6,693 nucleotides of DNA from an uncultured Atopobium sp. (GTDB taxonomy: Bacteria > Actinomycetota > Coriobacteriia > Coriobacteriales > Atopobiaceae). How positions within the stretch are numbered: the stretch's first letter is position 1; each line of letters begins with the position of its first letter. A program made the translations under genes and the position numbers. Positions 1 to 5,774 of this stretch are shown one piece after another. The notes under the pieces are model-generated. The model was not told the origin of the DNA and searched no databases. It saw only the letters and a list, made by a program, of their open reading frames with translations. The stretch covers positions 1 to 6,693 of the forward strand of contig CAMQEO010000063.1 of NCBI GenBank assembly GCA_946999785.1, written 5' to 3'.

Positions 1-557
1 ACACCTTTTTGCGCGTAGAGTTCTGGCATACCAAAATACGCACTGTGCCCGTCGCGCGGTGCGCCGTCTTCGCATAAATCGATAAATTCCATACCAAGGT
101 TAATAATGTAACCGCGGTCGGGAAAACGCGAGGTGGTTTCGAGGTCTATACCTAAGATGGAAATGGGCTTAATAGTAGCTTCTCGATATGCGATTGAGAG
201 ATCTTGTAAGGCAGGACCAGCGGTTTTTTGTACCTTTTGAAAACTGCGTTGTTGCATAACCGCAACAGCTCGTATGAAATCATTGTCTGAAAGTGTTCGC
301 TGCAAGCTACTACCATTAACACGCTCAAGACGTTCAATTCCATATGAATCACAAAGTTCGCGATTTCTGTCTGCTACATGCATAATAGTGGCAAAATCAC
401 AGGGTTCTTCACCTGCTTTAGAGGTTTTCCACGCGCTCATAAGCGTGGCAATGCAATCCTCGTTACGCCTACGTTCTTCTGTGATAGCGGTATCTCCGGT
501 GATAAAACCTGGCAAAATAGAGCTATGTGCATGCTCAAGTGCTTGCTGAATATTCAT
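1..557 (-). CDS. DEDD (DnaQ-like) 3'-5' exonuclease domain protein, 5' part only
   Basis: The reading frame is open from an ATG at 557 to the left edge, giving 185 complete residues; the 3' end is outside the window. An in-frame TAA (570-572) sits just upstream of the ATG and an AAGGA-type ribosome site lies at 567-571, so this start is secure. At about residues 135-162 the protein reads ILGIDLETT, then a stretch ending in INLGMEFIDL. This matches exonuclease motif I of the DEDD superfamily: D138 and E140 would be the first metal-binding acidic pair, followed by the second strand. Motifs II and III would lie beyond the edge. The family degrades DNA or RNA from 3' ends in the cytoplasm. Residues 1-130 precede the nuclease core and are not a domain I recognise; they look soluble, charged and helical, with no signal peptide or membrane segment. 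The gene lies 101 nt downstream of the MgtC-family gene on the same strand with no obvious terminator between, so cotranscription is possible. A TATACT box (589-594) without a good -35 is a weak candidate for its own promoter. Confidence 0.75.
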   Translation of the reverse strand, partial: MNIQQALEHAHSSILPGFITGDTAITEERRRNEDCIATLMSAWKTSKAGEEPCDFATIMHVADRNRELCDSYGIERLERVNGSSLQRTLSDNDFIRAVAVMQQRSFQKVQKTAGPALQDLSIAYREATIKPISILGIDLETTSRFPDRGYIINLGMEFIDLCEDGAPRDGHSAYFGMPELYAQKG

Positions 558-658
558 GATGATCGTTCCTTAGGATGACTGACAACATAGTATAAGTGTA
601 CACGCACGGGCGGACATTAATTGATCAAAACTAAGTAGGAGCTATATATTTTGTAATG

Positions 659-1357
659 CTAATTAACTTCCTCAACAAAACACACAAAATCAAGCGCTTG
701 AACTGCGTCGATAAAAGGCTGTTTACGTGCTCCACGTTCAAGCGTAATGGTAAACGTTGCTGCTCCTCCAAATTTGCCTGCTTCGCCTTTTACCAGTTGA
801 AATGTAGAAAAATTGCAATTCCAACTATGGAGTTTTTTAAGCAGCTCTTTAATGCTGTGCCTATTTTCAAACTCAACGTACAAGGTGAAAATTCTTGCGT
901 TTTCGTGGAGCCAATGATCAATTTTATTAAGAATCACAAAGGTAAAGATAACAAACAGCATGGCAATGATAGTGCCCTCTGCAAATCCTGCACCTGCAGC
1001 AAGACCAATACATGCACATGCCCATAAACCAGCTGCGGTTGTAAGACCTTGGACTTCATTTTTTCCTGTAATGATAATAGTTCCTACGCCCAGAAAACCA
1101 ACGCCACTTATAACCTGCGCACCAATGCGAGCCATATCTGCACGTACTCCGGGAAATTGGTGGATAAGATATTCACTTACAATCATTGCCATAGCAGATC
1201 CTAAACACACAAGAACATGTGTTTTAATTCCGGCACCCTTATTTTTGAACTCGCGCTCAAAACCAATAAAAGTACCTACAAGCGTTGCTAAAAGCAGTCG
1301 TAAAAAGATAGCAAGTGGACTCCAGCTTGCAATTGAGCCTATAATATCGCGCAGCAT
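659..1357 (-). CDS. MgtC/SapB family membrane protein
   Basis: This 232-residue protein has the normal length and layout of the MgtC/SapB (YhiD) family. The N-terminal half is hydrophobic, with about five membrane segments (roughly 15-34, 47-63, 80-98, 106-123, 126-144). It carries the family signatures GFERE (32-36), GIKTHVLVCLGSA (43-55), and RIGAQVISGVGFLGVGT (77-93) followed by GLTTAAGLW (104-112). Residues of about 155-232 form a soluble C-terminal domain like the ACT-type tail of longer members. Family members act in the inner membrane. Salmonella MgtC is known for growth under low magnesium and in macrophages and for modulating the F-type ATP synthase; many relatives have no defined role, so the specific function here is inference. 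The ATG at 1357 has a good ribosome site (AAGAAGG, 5 nt before it). A probable promoter with an inverted repeat around its -10 box lies just upstream. No magnesium leader or MgtB-type pump is visible nearby. Confidence 0.92.
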   Translation of the reverse strand: MLRDIIGSIASWSPLAIFLRLLLATLVGTFIGFEREFKNKGAGIKTHVLVCLGSAMAMIVSEYLIHQFPGVRADMARIGAQVISGVGFLGVGTIIITGKNEVQGLTTAAGLWACACIGLAAGAGFAEGTIIAMLFVIFTFVILNKIDHWLHENARIFTLYVEFENRHSIKELLKKLHSWNCNFSTFQLVKGEAGKFGGAATFTITLERGARKQPFIDAVQALDFVCFVEEVN

Positions 1358-1380
1358 AGTTACCTTCTTTGTAGTAGCGC

Positions 1381-1408
1381 ACGTTTACGTGTGTTTATAG
1401 GTAAACGT
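1381..1408. repeat. 8-bp perfect inverted repeat around the MgtC-gene -10 box (possible operator)
   Basis: ACGTTTAC (1381-1388) and GTAAACGT (1401-1408) are exact reverse complements separated by 12 bp. The putative -10 box (1394-1399) lies in the gap. Half-site centres are 20 bp apart, about two helical turns, which suits a dimeric repressor occluding the -10 region. If transcribed from further upstream it could instead form a hairpin in the leader. The binding protein is unknown. Confidence 0.4.
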
Positions 1409-1422
1409 ACTCAATTTTTTAA
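1394..1422 (-). promoter_or_regulatory. Probable promoter of the MgtC-family gene
   Basis: Read on the minus strand, TTAAAA (1417-1422) is followed after 17 bp by TATAAA (1394-1399). The -10 box is close to consensus and the -35 is a 4-of-6 match. Transcription would begin near 1387 and give a leader of about 30 nt containing the AAGAAGG ribosome site. Assigned from sequence pattern and spacing only. Confidence 0.45.
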
Positions 1423-1577
1423 TCTTAGTGCTTAACGCTCTGTTATGCGTTCAACATACAGTTGCTTTATAATGAATAAAGGCAGGTGGTATGTTTTTTC
1501 ACAGATACTTTGTGTGTAATCTTGTGTATAAGATAGCATACCTTACCTATAAAGACGTATTGTAGTGTAATAACGCG

Positions 1578-2477
1578 ATGAATATAAAAAAGGTTGTTCT
1601 TGTGAGCACATTCCATAATCTACTCACCAAACATGCATGTTTGCGGCATGTTTTACACATAGGAAGCTATGTACTTGCCTTGTTGTTTCATATGGGAGCA
1701 ACCACGCTCACTACACTTTTTTGCGTCTATCGATGTCATTTTGACGTTATGCTTACGTATGAAGCTGCAAGTCTTTTTTGGGCGATATTGATTTGCGCTC
1801 TTCTTAATGGCTTATCGATATTTAAAACCACCAAAGAACAATTGTGCATTTCATGGGATATCTATAAACCAATTATTTTCATTTCAATGCTAAGTGCTTC
1901 GTTTTCAATTCCCATGCTGCTGCACGATTCTATAACATCTAATGTATACCAATCTGTTATGTATCAGATGATCTTGTGTATAGGTATAGGCTTTTCCGAA
2001 GAGGTGTTGTTTAGGGGAGTGCTTTTTCGTGGTTGCTTAAAGATATTTTCTGCACACAAGCATAAATTATTCTTGAGTTGTATCGTAGTATCCTTAGTAT
2101 TTGGAGCGTTTCATATACCTTGGAATCAAATTAACCTATCTGATACCATACAACTTGCCCAGATTGTAGGAAAAATTGTACAAACAGGTTTGTGCTCTAT
2201 TTTGTTTTGTCTGGTAGTGTATAAAACCAAGTCAATCGTGGGCGCCTCATTACTTCATGCATTGGATGATTTTATTGTCATGATTATCCCATTTGGAATT
2301 TTGGGACAGCCTGTATCAACGGAATACGTTGTTGAGGGTGATGGTGGTGTTTCGTTGTCTATCTTTTACATAATTTTGATTGTGATTTATATTTTTCCGG
2401 TTATACGAGGCATTAAATGCTATAAGCGGATTTTAGAGCCAGCCTCATCGCCTGCTCAACAAAAATTCTTTTCATAA
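1578..2477 (+). CDS. CPBP family intramembrane glutamic endopeptidase
   Basis: This 299-residue polytopic membrane protein has about eight hydrophobic segments (roughly 28-50, 64-82, 97-114, 124-140, 165-182, 203-216, 228-243, 260-279). It carries the ordered signatures of the CPBP (Abi/Rce1-like) family: EEVLFR (E141, E142, R146) in motif 1, FGAFH (F175, H179) in motif 2, and HALDD (H227) in motif 3. In characterised relatives the glutamates and histidines form the active site of a membrane-embedded protease. Eukaryotic Rce1 trims CAAX proteins, and bacterial members have been linked to bacteriocin maturation or self-immunity and to envelope functions. No bacteriocin precursor or prenyl-protein partner is visible nearby, so the substrate is unknown. 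The ATG at 1578 has no recognisable Shine-Dalgarno sequence. A GTG at 1602 (residue 9) with a weak AAGG-like site is an alternative start. A 16-bp perfect palindrome lies inside the early coding sequence. The gene stands alone, divergent from the MgtC-family gene and convergent with the transpeptidase gene. Confidence 0.88.
   Translation: MNIKKVVLVSTFHNLLTKHACLRHVLHIGSYVLALLFHMGATTLTTLFCVYRCHFDVMLTYEAASLFWAILICALLNGLSIFKTTKEQLCISWDIYKPIIFISMLSASFSIPMLLHDSITSNVYQSVMYQMILCIGIGFSEEVLFRGVLFRGCLKIFSAHKHKLFLSCIVVSLVFGAFHIPWNQINLSDTIQLAQIVGKIVQTGLCSILFCLVVYKTKSIVGASLLHALDDFIVMIIPFGILGQPVSTEYVVEGDGGVSLSIFYIILIVIYIFPVIRGIKCYKRILEPASSPAQQKFFS
1628..1643. repeat. 16-bp perfect palindrome in the 5' end of the CPBP gene
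   Basis: CAAACATGCATGTTTG is a perfect 16-bp palindrome with no spacer, about 50 bp inside the coding region. It could be a protein-binding site or chance; the surrounding frame is coding and uninterrupted. Confidence 0.4.
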
Positions 2478-2505
2478 CAACATATAAGTTTAAGCATCTC
2501 GTACA

Positions 2506-2548
2506 TATGCGGCATGCATACATCATGCGCTTACGTGCATGCCGCATA
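2506..2548. terminator. 13-bp inverted repeat between convergent genes (possible bidirectional terminator without a T tract)
   Basis: TATGCGGCATGCA (2506-2518) pairs perfectly with TGCATGCCGCATA (2536-2548) across a 17-nt loop. It begins 28 nt after the CPBP stop codon and 34 nt past the transpeptidase stop codon on the other strand, where a shared terminator is expected. Neither strand has a T run after the stem, so it is not a textbook intrinsic terminator. It may act with Rho, protect 3' ends, or block antisense read-through. Confidence 0.5.
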
Positions 2549-2582
2549 CTACATGCTAGCTTGTTAAGATTTAAGAGAGCTG

Positions 2583-4178
2583 TTACCAGTGAACTACAAC
2601 AGAGTCGCCCACGTGTACTAACGAAAAGAGATCTGCAGCTTTACTAGGCGGTAGATTAACACAGCCATGACTTCCATTTGTCTTATAAATACTGCCGCCA
2701 AATGAGCTTCGCCAGGGGGCGTCATGCAAACCTACCATGTTGCCAACAAAAGACATCCAATAATCTACATGTGATTTGTAGTCGGGTTCACCATCTTTAT
2801 TGGTATCGGCACCTATAAGTGTTTGATTGCGTGCCTTAGCCCTGATTTCAAAGGTACCTGTTGGTGTAACGTGATCGGCGCTGTTGTCTCCCGAAACAAA
2901 CCATGATTCCCATAGAATATCACCGGATTCATCGTATAGGCGTGCATATTGCGTGGCAAGATTGACGTCTATGTGACGCCCAAGTTCGCGCGCGCCAGGG
3001 GTTTCGGCAGGCGCGCCTTTTGGCGTTGTATGTAAAACTTTAACGGGTAGGGTAATTTCGTGTATATCAAGATTACATACAGCTTGGGTAAGCAACTCAT
3101 TGAGTTTGTCATAATTTATTTTTGTGATAACGCCCGCGTCACTCGATTTAACGTTTAAATTATCTTTTCCCCATGCTTCCACTGCACTTTGGTCGATAGA
3201 GAGCGTTTTAGGATCAGCTACGTGCATCCATTGCGCCAACAAAGTTTTGTCTATGGTGGCAACTTGTTGCTGGTTATACATAAGCGCAATAGAAAGTTCA
3301 AGAGCCTTGTTAGCTTTGTTGTTTATCGCAATAAGATCTGGGTCTTGTGCGGTAAGTGTTGGTTGTTTAAGTACACTATCATCTAATACCGATTCTGAGC
3401 GCAGCTCATAAATATCACGAATTACGCAATCGCTTACGGCTTTTGCTTCAAGTGCGCTTCCCACTTGTGCATCTTTTACGGTAAATGATTGAGCAGAACT
3501 GTCGTATTGTGAGTAGGCATTTACTGGATTGGTTGCGTTAGTATTAAACGTATTTACCTGTTCGGTTATAAGCGATTGAACAGAATCCTCATCAAAACTT
3601 GGATGCTGCTGCGTAGTTATCTGCTGTGGTTGAAATAAATATTGTATCCATGTAAACCCAGCTGCATTGTTCTTAAGAACATCCTCGGCACAACTTTGTG
3701 TATCAACATTGAGGTTGAGTTGGCTCTGATCAAGCGTCATATCAAAGTTGAGTCCACTTACGTGTATGGTATAGGTGCTCAGTTGATTGTCCAAATAGTT
3801 AGTAAGCGCGTTAGTATCCATATATGAAACGTCATTGCCATTAAGGGTAGTGCGATACATAAGATGGTTGGTAAAGTATATTCCCGCACCAACATAGCTT
3901 ACGGCTAGAAGAATAAAAGCTGCCAAAGCAATGCGACGCCCAATATGTTTGTGTGTCTTTGCAGCTTTTTTATGCGCGTCTTGCTGAATGGTGCTAGGTA
4001 CTTCAGAAGACGTGATGGTTTTAAGATTGTTATAAACAAAAGAATCGCTAGACTCTTGAGTTGTTTTAAGGTCTGTAATAGTTTTTGAAGGCTTATTTTG
4101 TGTATCGTTGGATGATTGTTTGTTGGAAGCAAAGTGTGCTGCGTGTTTAGACAAAGTAACCTCGATAGTTTGATTCAT
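2583..4178 (-). CDS. Membrane-anchored L,D-transpeptidase (YkuD catalytic domain)
   Basis: The protein has 531 residues from the ATG at 4178. Residues 1-82 form a polar, Thr/Ser/Gln/Lys-rich cytoplasmic tail. Residues 83-102 are a single membrane anchor preceded by HIGRR, so the remainder faces outwards. Residues of about 105-385 resemble the paired YoaR-like putative peptidoglycan-binding domains (PF12229 type) common in Gram-positive L,D-transpeptidases. The C-terminal YkuD domain (about 400-531) carries the catalytic pattern: GLHD with H485, then SHGCVNLP (503-510) with nucleophile C506. Such enzymes make 3-3 crosslinks or attach proteins to meso-diaminopimelate (or a similar residue) in peptidoglycan. 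Reading upstream to a TTG at 4202 adds 8 residues, but a strong promoter at 4216-4244 predicts transcription from near 4209, leaving no room for a ribosome site at that TTG. I therefore prefer the ATG, although it too lacks a clear Shine-Dalgarno sequence. An oddity is a DTNKDGEPDY loop (458-467) in the catalytic domain that resembles a calcium-binding loop. Confidence 0.9.
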   Translation of the reverse strand: MNQTIEVTLSKHAAHFASNKQSSNDTQNKPSKTITDLKTTQESSDSFVYNNLKTITSSEVPSTIQQDAHKKAAKTHKHIGRRIALAAFILLAVSYVGAGIYFTNHLMYRTTLNGNDVSYMDTNALTNYLDNQLSTYTIHVSGLNFDMTLDQSQLNLNVDTQSCAEDVLKNNAAGFTWIQYLFQPQQITTQQHPSFDEDSVQSLITEQVNTFNTNATNPVNAYSQYDSSAQSFTVKDAQVGSALEAKAVSDCVIRDIYELRSESVLDDSVLKQPTLTAQDPDLIAINNKANKALELSIALMYNQQQVATIDKTLLAQWMHVADPKTLSIDQSAVEAWGKDNLNVKSSDAGVITKINYDKLNELLTQAVCNLDIHEITLPVKVLHTTPKGAPAETPGARELGRHIDVNLATQYARLYDESGDILWESWFVSGDNSADHVTPTGTFEIRAKARNQTLIGADTNKDGEPDYKSHVDYWMSFVGNMVGLHDAPWRSSFGGSIYKTNGSHGCVNLPPSKAADLFSLVHVGDSVVVHW

Positions 4179-4215
4179 GGGTACAAAAATGCTGCGTTTC
4201 AAAAGAACGTTCTCT

Positions 4216-4244
4216 ATTTTAACGACTTAATCTATAACATTCAA
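4216..4244 (-). promoter_or_regulatory. Promoter of the L,D-transpeptidase gene
   Basis: On the minus strand, TTGAAT (4239-4244) and TAAAAT (4216-4221) are separated by exactly 17 bp. Both boxes are near sigma-70/SigA consensus. Transcription should start near 4209, giving a leader of about 31 nt to the ATG at 4178. This placement is the main reason for preferring that ATG over the upstream TTG. Confidence 0.6.
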
Positions 4245-4247
4245 CAT

Positions 4248-4270
4248 AATATATACCGTTTTTATATATT
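4248..4270. promoter_or_regulatory. AT-only inverted repeat upstream of the transpeptidase promoter (UP-element-like)
   Basis: AATATATA (4248-4255) and TATATATT (4263-4270) are perfect inverted repeats with a 7-nt spacer. They start 4 bp upstream of the transpeptidase -35 box. The position and pure A/T composition suit an UP element contacted by the RNA polymerase alpha subunits. A regulator site is an alternative, and AT-rich repeats also arise by chance. Confidence 0.3.
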
Positions 4271-4366
4271 GTTGTTTTATGGCATGTATACCATTATTAA
4301 TTGGTCTTATAGCTCTTTAGACAACTAACCGTTTGCCAAAGTGGTTAAACCCTTTACCTAAAATCT

Positions 4367-4428
4367 AAGCTGTTTTGCCGATACGTTCTTGAGCGTGCTT
4401 GTATATTATCTTATAAAAGAAACAGCTT
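4367..4428. repeat. 9-bp perfect inverted repeat flanking the importer promoter (candidate paired operator)
   Basis: AAGCTGTTT (4367-4375) and AAACAGCTT (4420-4428) are exact reverse complements. They enclose both promoter boxes: the left arm ends 13 bp before the -35 and the right arm begins 2 bp after the -10, over the expected start site. Arm centres are 53 bp apart, about five turns of B-DNA, so bound proteins would face the same side. This arrangement suits repression by looping or two-site occupancy. It is inferred from geometry; no regulator gene is in the window. Confidence 0.45.
4389..4417 (+). promoter_or_regulatory. Promoter of the ABC importer operon
   Basis: TTGAGC (4389-4394) and TATAAA (4412-4417) are separated by exactly 17 bp, a good sigma-70/SigA match. 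Transcription should begin near 4424, inside the right arm of the inverted repeat, and would give a leader of about 190 nt before the lipoprotein start codon. Confidence 0.6.
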
Positions 4429-4613
4429 GATTTGTTCCGGTTGCGTTGTTTTGGTTGCATGGGGTTTTCTACATCTTTACAAGAGCATGTAGAAGATGCG
4501 CACGCATTGCATTCCTTTTATGTCAAAGTAAGTTTTACTCTCAACAGGAGCAAAAAGCACGTATTGTGTAAGGTGTATGTCTGTTAAGCGTACACGTAAG
4601 GAGAGATTTCGTT
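4424..4613 (+). promoter_or_regulatory. Long 5' leader of the importer mRNA with a bulged hairpin
   Basis: The leader is unusually long for this window, where the other predicted leaders are about 30 nt. Its clearest structure has an outer stem of TTCTACA (4467-4473) with TGTAGAA (4488-4494), an inner stem of TCTT (4474-4477) with AAGA (4481-4484), a three-base loop, and a 3-nt bulge (4485-4487). That makes 11 pairs. Two small hairpins follow (4496-4507 and 4527-4539). None is followed by a T tract, so there is no visible terminator switch, and I do not recognise a known riboswitch class. A role in mRNA stability or translation control is inference. Confidence 0.35.
4459..4587 (+). CDS. Possible 42-residue leader ORF upstream of the importer genes
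   Basis: An ATG at 4459 opens a 42-codon frame ending in TAA at 4585-4587, 26 nt before the lipoprotein start. The peptide begins MGFSTSLQEHVEDAHALHSF and ends KVYVC. It has no membrane segment and I recognise no family. There is no Shine-Dalgarno sequence before the ATG, and the bulged hairpin overlaps the frame, so this may simply be open by chance. It would be interesting if translated, because ribosomes finishing here would reach the AAGGAG site of the next gene. Confidence 0.18.
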   Translation: MGFSTSLQEHVEDAHALHSFYVKVSFTLNRSKKHVLCKVYVC

Positions 4614-4620
4614 ATGGAGG
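4598..4620 (+). promoter_or_regulatory. Two ribosome sites serving alternative starts of the lipoprotein gene
   Basis: AAGGAG (4598-4603) lies 10 nt before the ATG at 4614. GGAGG (4616-4620) lies 8 nt before a second in-frame ATG at 4629. The second has the better spacing and would remove five residues (MEARH) without touching the Tat motif. Both starts are credible and may both be used. Confidence 0.5.
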
Positions 4621-5762
4621 CAAGACATATGGTTTCTATTTCGCGCAGAACGTTTTTGAAGAACACGACAATTTTGGGAGCTGCTGTTGGCCTAGGTGGA
4701 CTTGCCGGCTGCGATAAAGGCTCTGGTTCGGCAAACGATGGTGGAGATTTAAGCAGAATTGCAAGCTCCGATTTAATTGATGCCGCAAAAAAAGACGGTA
4801 AGCTTGTTGTATACGGCTCAAGTGAAGAGTCTCACGTTGCGGCAGTGTGCGAGAATTTTCAGTCTCTGTTTGGCATTGACACGCAATATCAGCGTCTTTC
4901 AACGGGCGAAGTTGAATCTAAGGTCGAAGAAGAAGCTGGCAATCCATCTGCAGACGTTTGGTTTGGTGGCACAACCGATCCATATAATGTTGCTATTACT
5001 AAGGGCATTTTGGCTCCTTATCAGGCAAAAAATGCATCGCATCTTATCTCTAAAGTATATATGGACAAAGACGGACATTGGTACGGTGTCTATAAAGGTA
5101 TTTTGGGATTCTTCTACAATAAGGACGAGATGAGCCGCCGTAATTTGGATGCTCCAAAAGACTGGCCCGATTTAATCGACGAAAAATATAAAGGTCTTAT
5201 TTGGCTCTCAAACTACAATACCGCAGGTACAGCAAAGCTTGTTATTAACACTGTTATTCAAAAGTATGGACACGATAAAGGTTTGGAGTATCTTACCAAG
5301 CTTGATAAAAATATTTCTGTTTATACAAAAAGTGGTTCTGGACCATCTAAAAATGTTGGTACGGGCGAGTGCACGCTTGGCATTGGATTCTTACATGACG
5401 CAATCTATCAGATTGTTGATAATGGTTATCAAAATATTGGTATGGTTATTCCGTCCTCGGGTGCATCGTTTGAAGTTGGTGCAACCGCAATGTTTAAGGG
5501 TGCAAAGCACGAAAACGCTGCAAAGCTTTGGATCGAGTATGCACTTTCGCCTGCGTGCGTTGAACGCGGTCAGGAAGTAGGATCGTATCAATTCTTGGTT
5601 ATCGATGATGCAAAACAACCAGAAGTAGCAACTCAATTTGGTCTTGATCCTAATAATGTTATGGATTACGACTTTGACGATGCAAAACAGCATACTGAAC
5701 AATATGTTAAAGACACTATGGAGGCTCTTAAAGGCGGAGATGATCGCTTTAAGACCAAGTAA
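4614..5762 (+). CDS. Tat-exported lipoprotein solute-binding protein of an ABC importer (AfuA/FbpA-like)
   Basis: The protein has 382 residues from the ATG at 4614, or 377 from the ATG at 4629. The N-terminus combines a twin-arginine motif SRRTFLK (10-16), a hydrophobic stretch, and a lipobox LAGC (30-33). It should be exported folded by Tat and lipid-anchored at C33 on the outer face of the membrane. The mature part is a family 1 periplasmic-binding fold of the COG1840 kind. Landmarks are KLVVYGSSEE (63-72), the first strand and ligand loop; STGEVESK (96-103); NPSADVWFGGTTDP (110-123); GILGFFYN (162-169); KSGSGP (239-244); and VGTGECTLGIGF (248-259). Homologues are usually annotated as ferric-iron binding. 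No adjacent tyrosine pair, the iron-ligand hallmark of FbpA, is present, so sugar-phosphate or phosphonate binding, as in AfuA or PhnS relatives, is a serious alternative. The gene is first in its operon, and a terminator-like hairpin separates it from the permease gene. Confidence 0.9.
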   Translation: MEARHMVSISRRTFLKNTTILGAAVGLGGLAGCDKGSGSANDGGDLSRIASSDLIDAAKKDGKLVVYGSSEESHVAAVCENFQSLFGIDTQYQRLSTGEVESKVEEEAGNPSADVWFGGTTDPYNVAITKGILAPYQAKNASHLISKVYMDKDGHWYGVYKGILGFFYNKDEMSRRNLDAPKDWPDLIDEKYKGLIWLSNYNTAGTAKLVINTVIQKYGHDKGLEYLTKLDKNISVYTKSGSGPSKNVGTGECTLGIGFLHDAIYQIVDNGYQNIGMVIPSSGASFEVGATAMFKGAKHENAAKLWIEYALSPACVERGQEVGSYQFLVIDDAKQPEVATQFGLDPNNVMDYDFDDAKQHTEQYVKDTMEALKGGDDRFKTK

Positions 5763-5774
5763 ATCTTGGATAGG

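Larger units (their letters stand above)
4203..4613. other. Divergent regulatory region between the transpeptidase and ABC importer genes
   Basis: This stretch of about 410 bp holds no long gene. From left to right it contains the transpeptidase promoter (minus) with its AT-rich upstream element; a stretch of about 95 bp (4271-4366) in which I see only an imperfect dyad around 4331-4350; the importer promoter between two arms of a 9-bp inverted repeat; and a long transcribed leader with a bulged hairpin, a possible short ORF, and two ribosome sites just before the lipoprotein gene. These elements are listed separately. Confidence 0.7.

Noticed and set aside
589..628. TATACT (589-594) with TTGATC (623-628) as a promoter for the exonuclease gene
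   Set aside because: The boxes are 28 bp apart, far from the usual 16-18 bp, and nothing closer resembles a -35.
656..1400. Two plus-strand open frames across the MgtC-family gene (656-1027 and 960-1400)
   Set aside because: Both overlap the conserved MgtC coding sequence antisense and show no family features.
1468..1539. Promoter candidates for the CPBP gene (TATAAT at 1468-1473; TTGTGT at 1510 with TAGCAT at 1534)
   Set aside because: The first has no -35 at acceptable spacing and the second matches poorly with an 18-bp gap; neither is firm enough to call.
2506..2548. Considered as an integron attC site or a CRISPR-like repeat
   Set aside because: Single copy in the window, no cassette or integrase, no attC core sites, and a position between convergent genes that fits transcript ends.
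4116..4328. Plus-strand open frame across the transpeptidase start and promoter
   Set aside because: It covers the promoter and AT-rich element, has no ribosome site, and its peptide has no recognisable features.
4327..4350. Imperfect dyad (GTTTGCCA facing TGGTTAAAC) considered as a Fur-type or carbon-catabolite operator
   Set aside because: It does not match either consensus well and the symmetry is broken by an uneven gap; too weak to list as a site.
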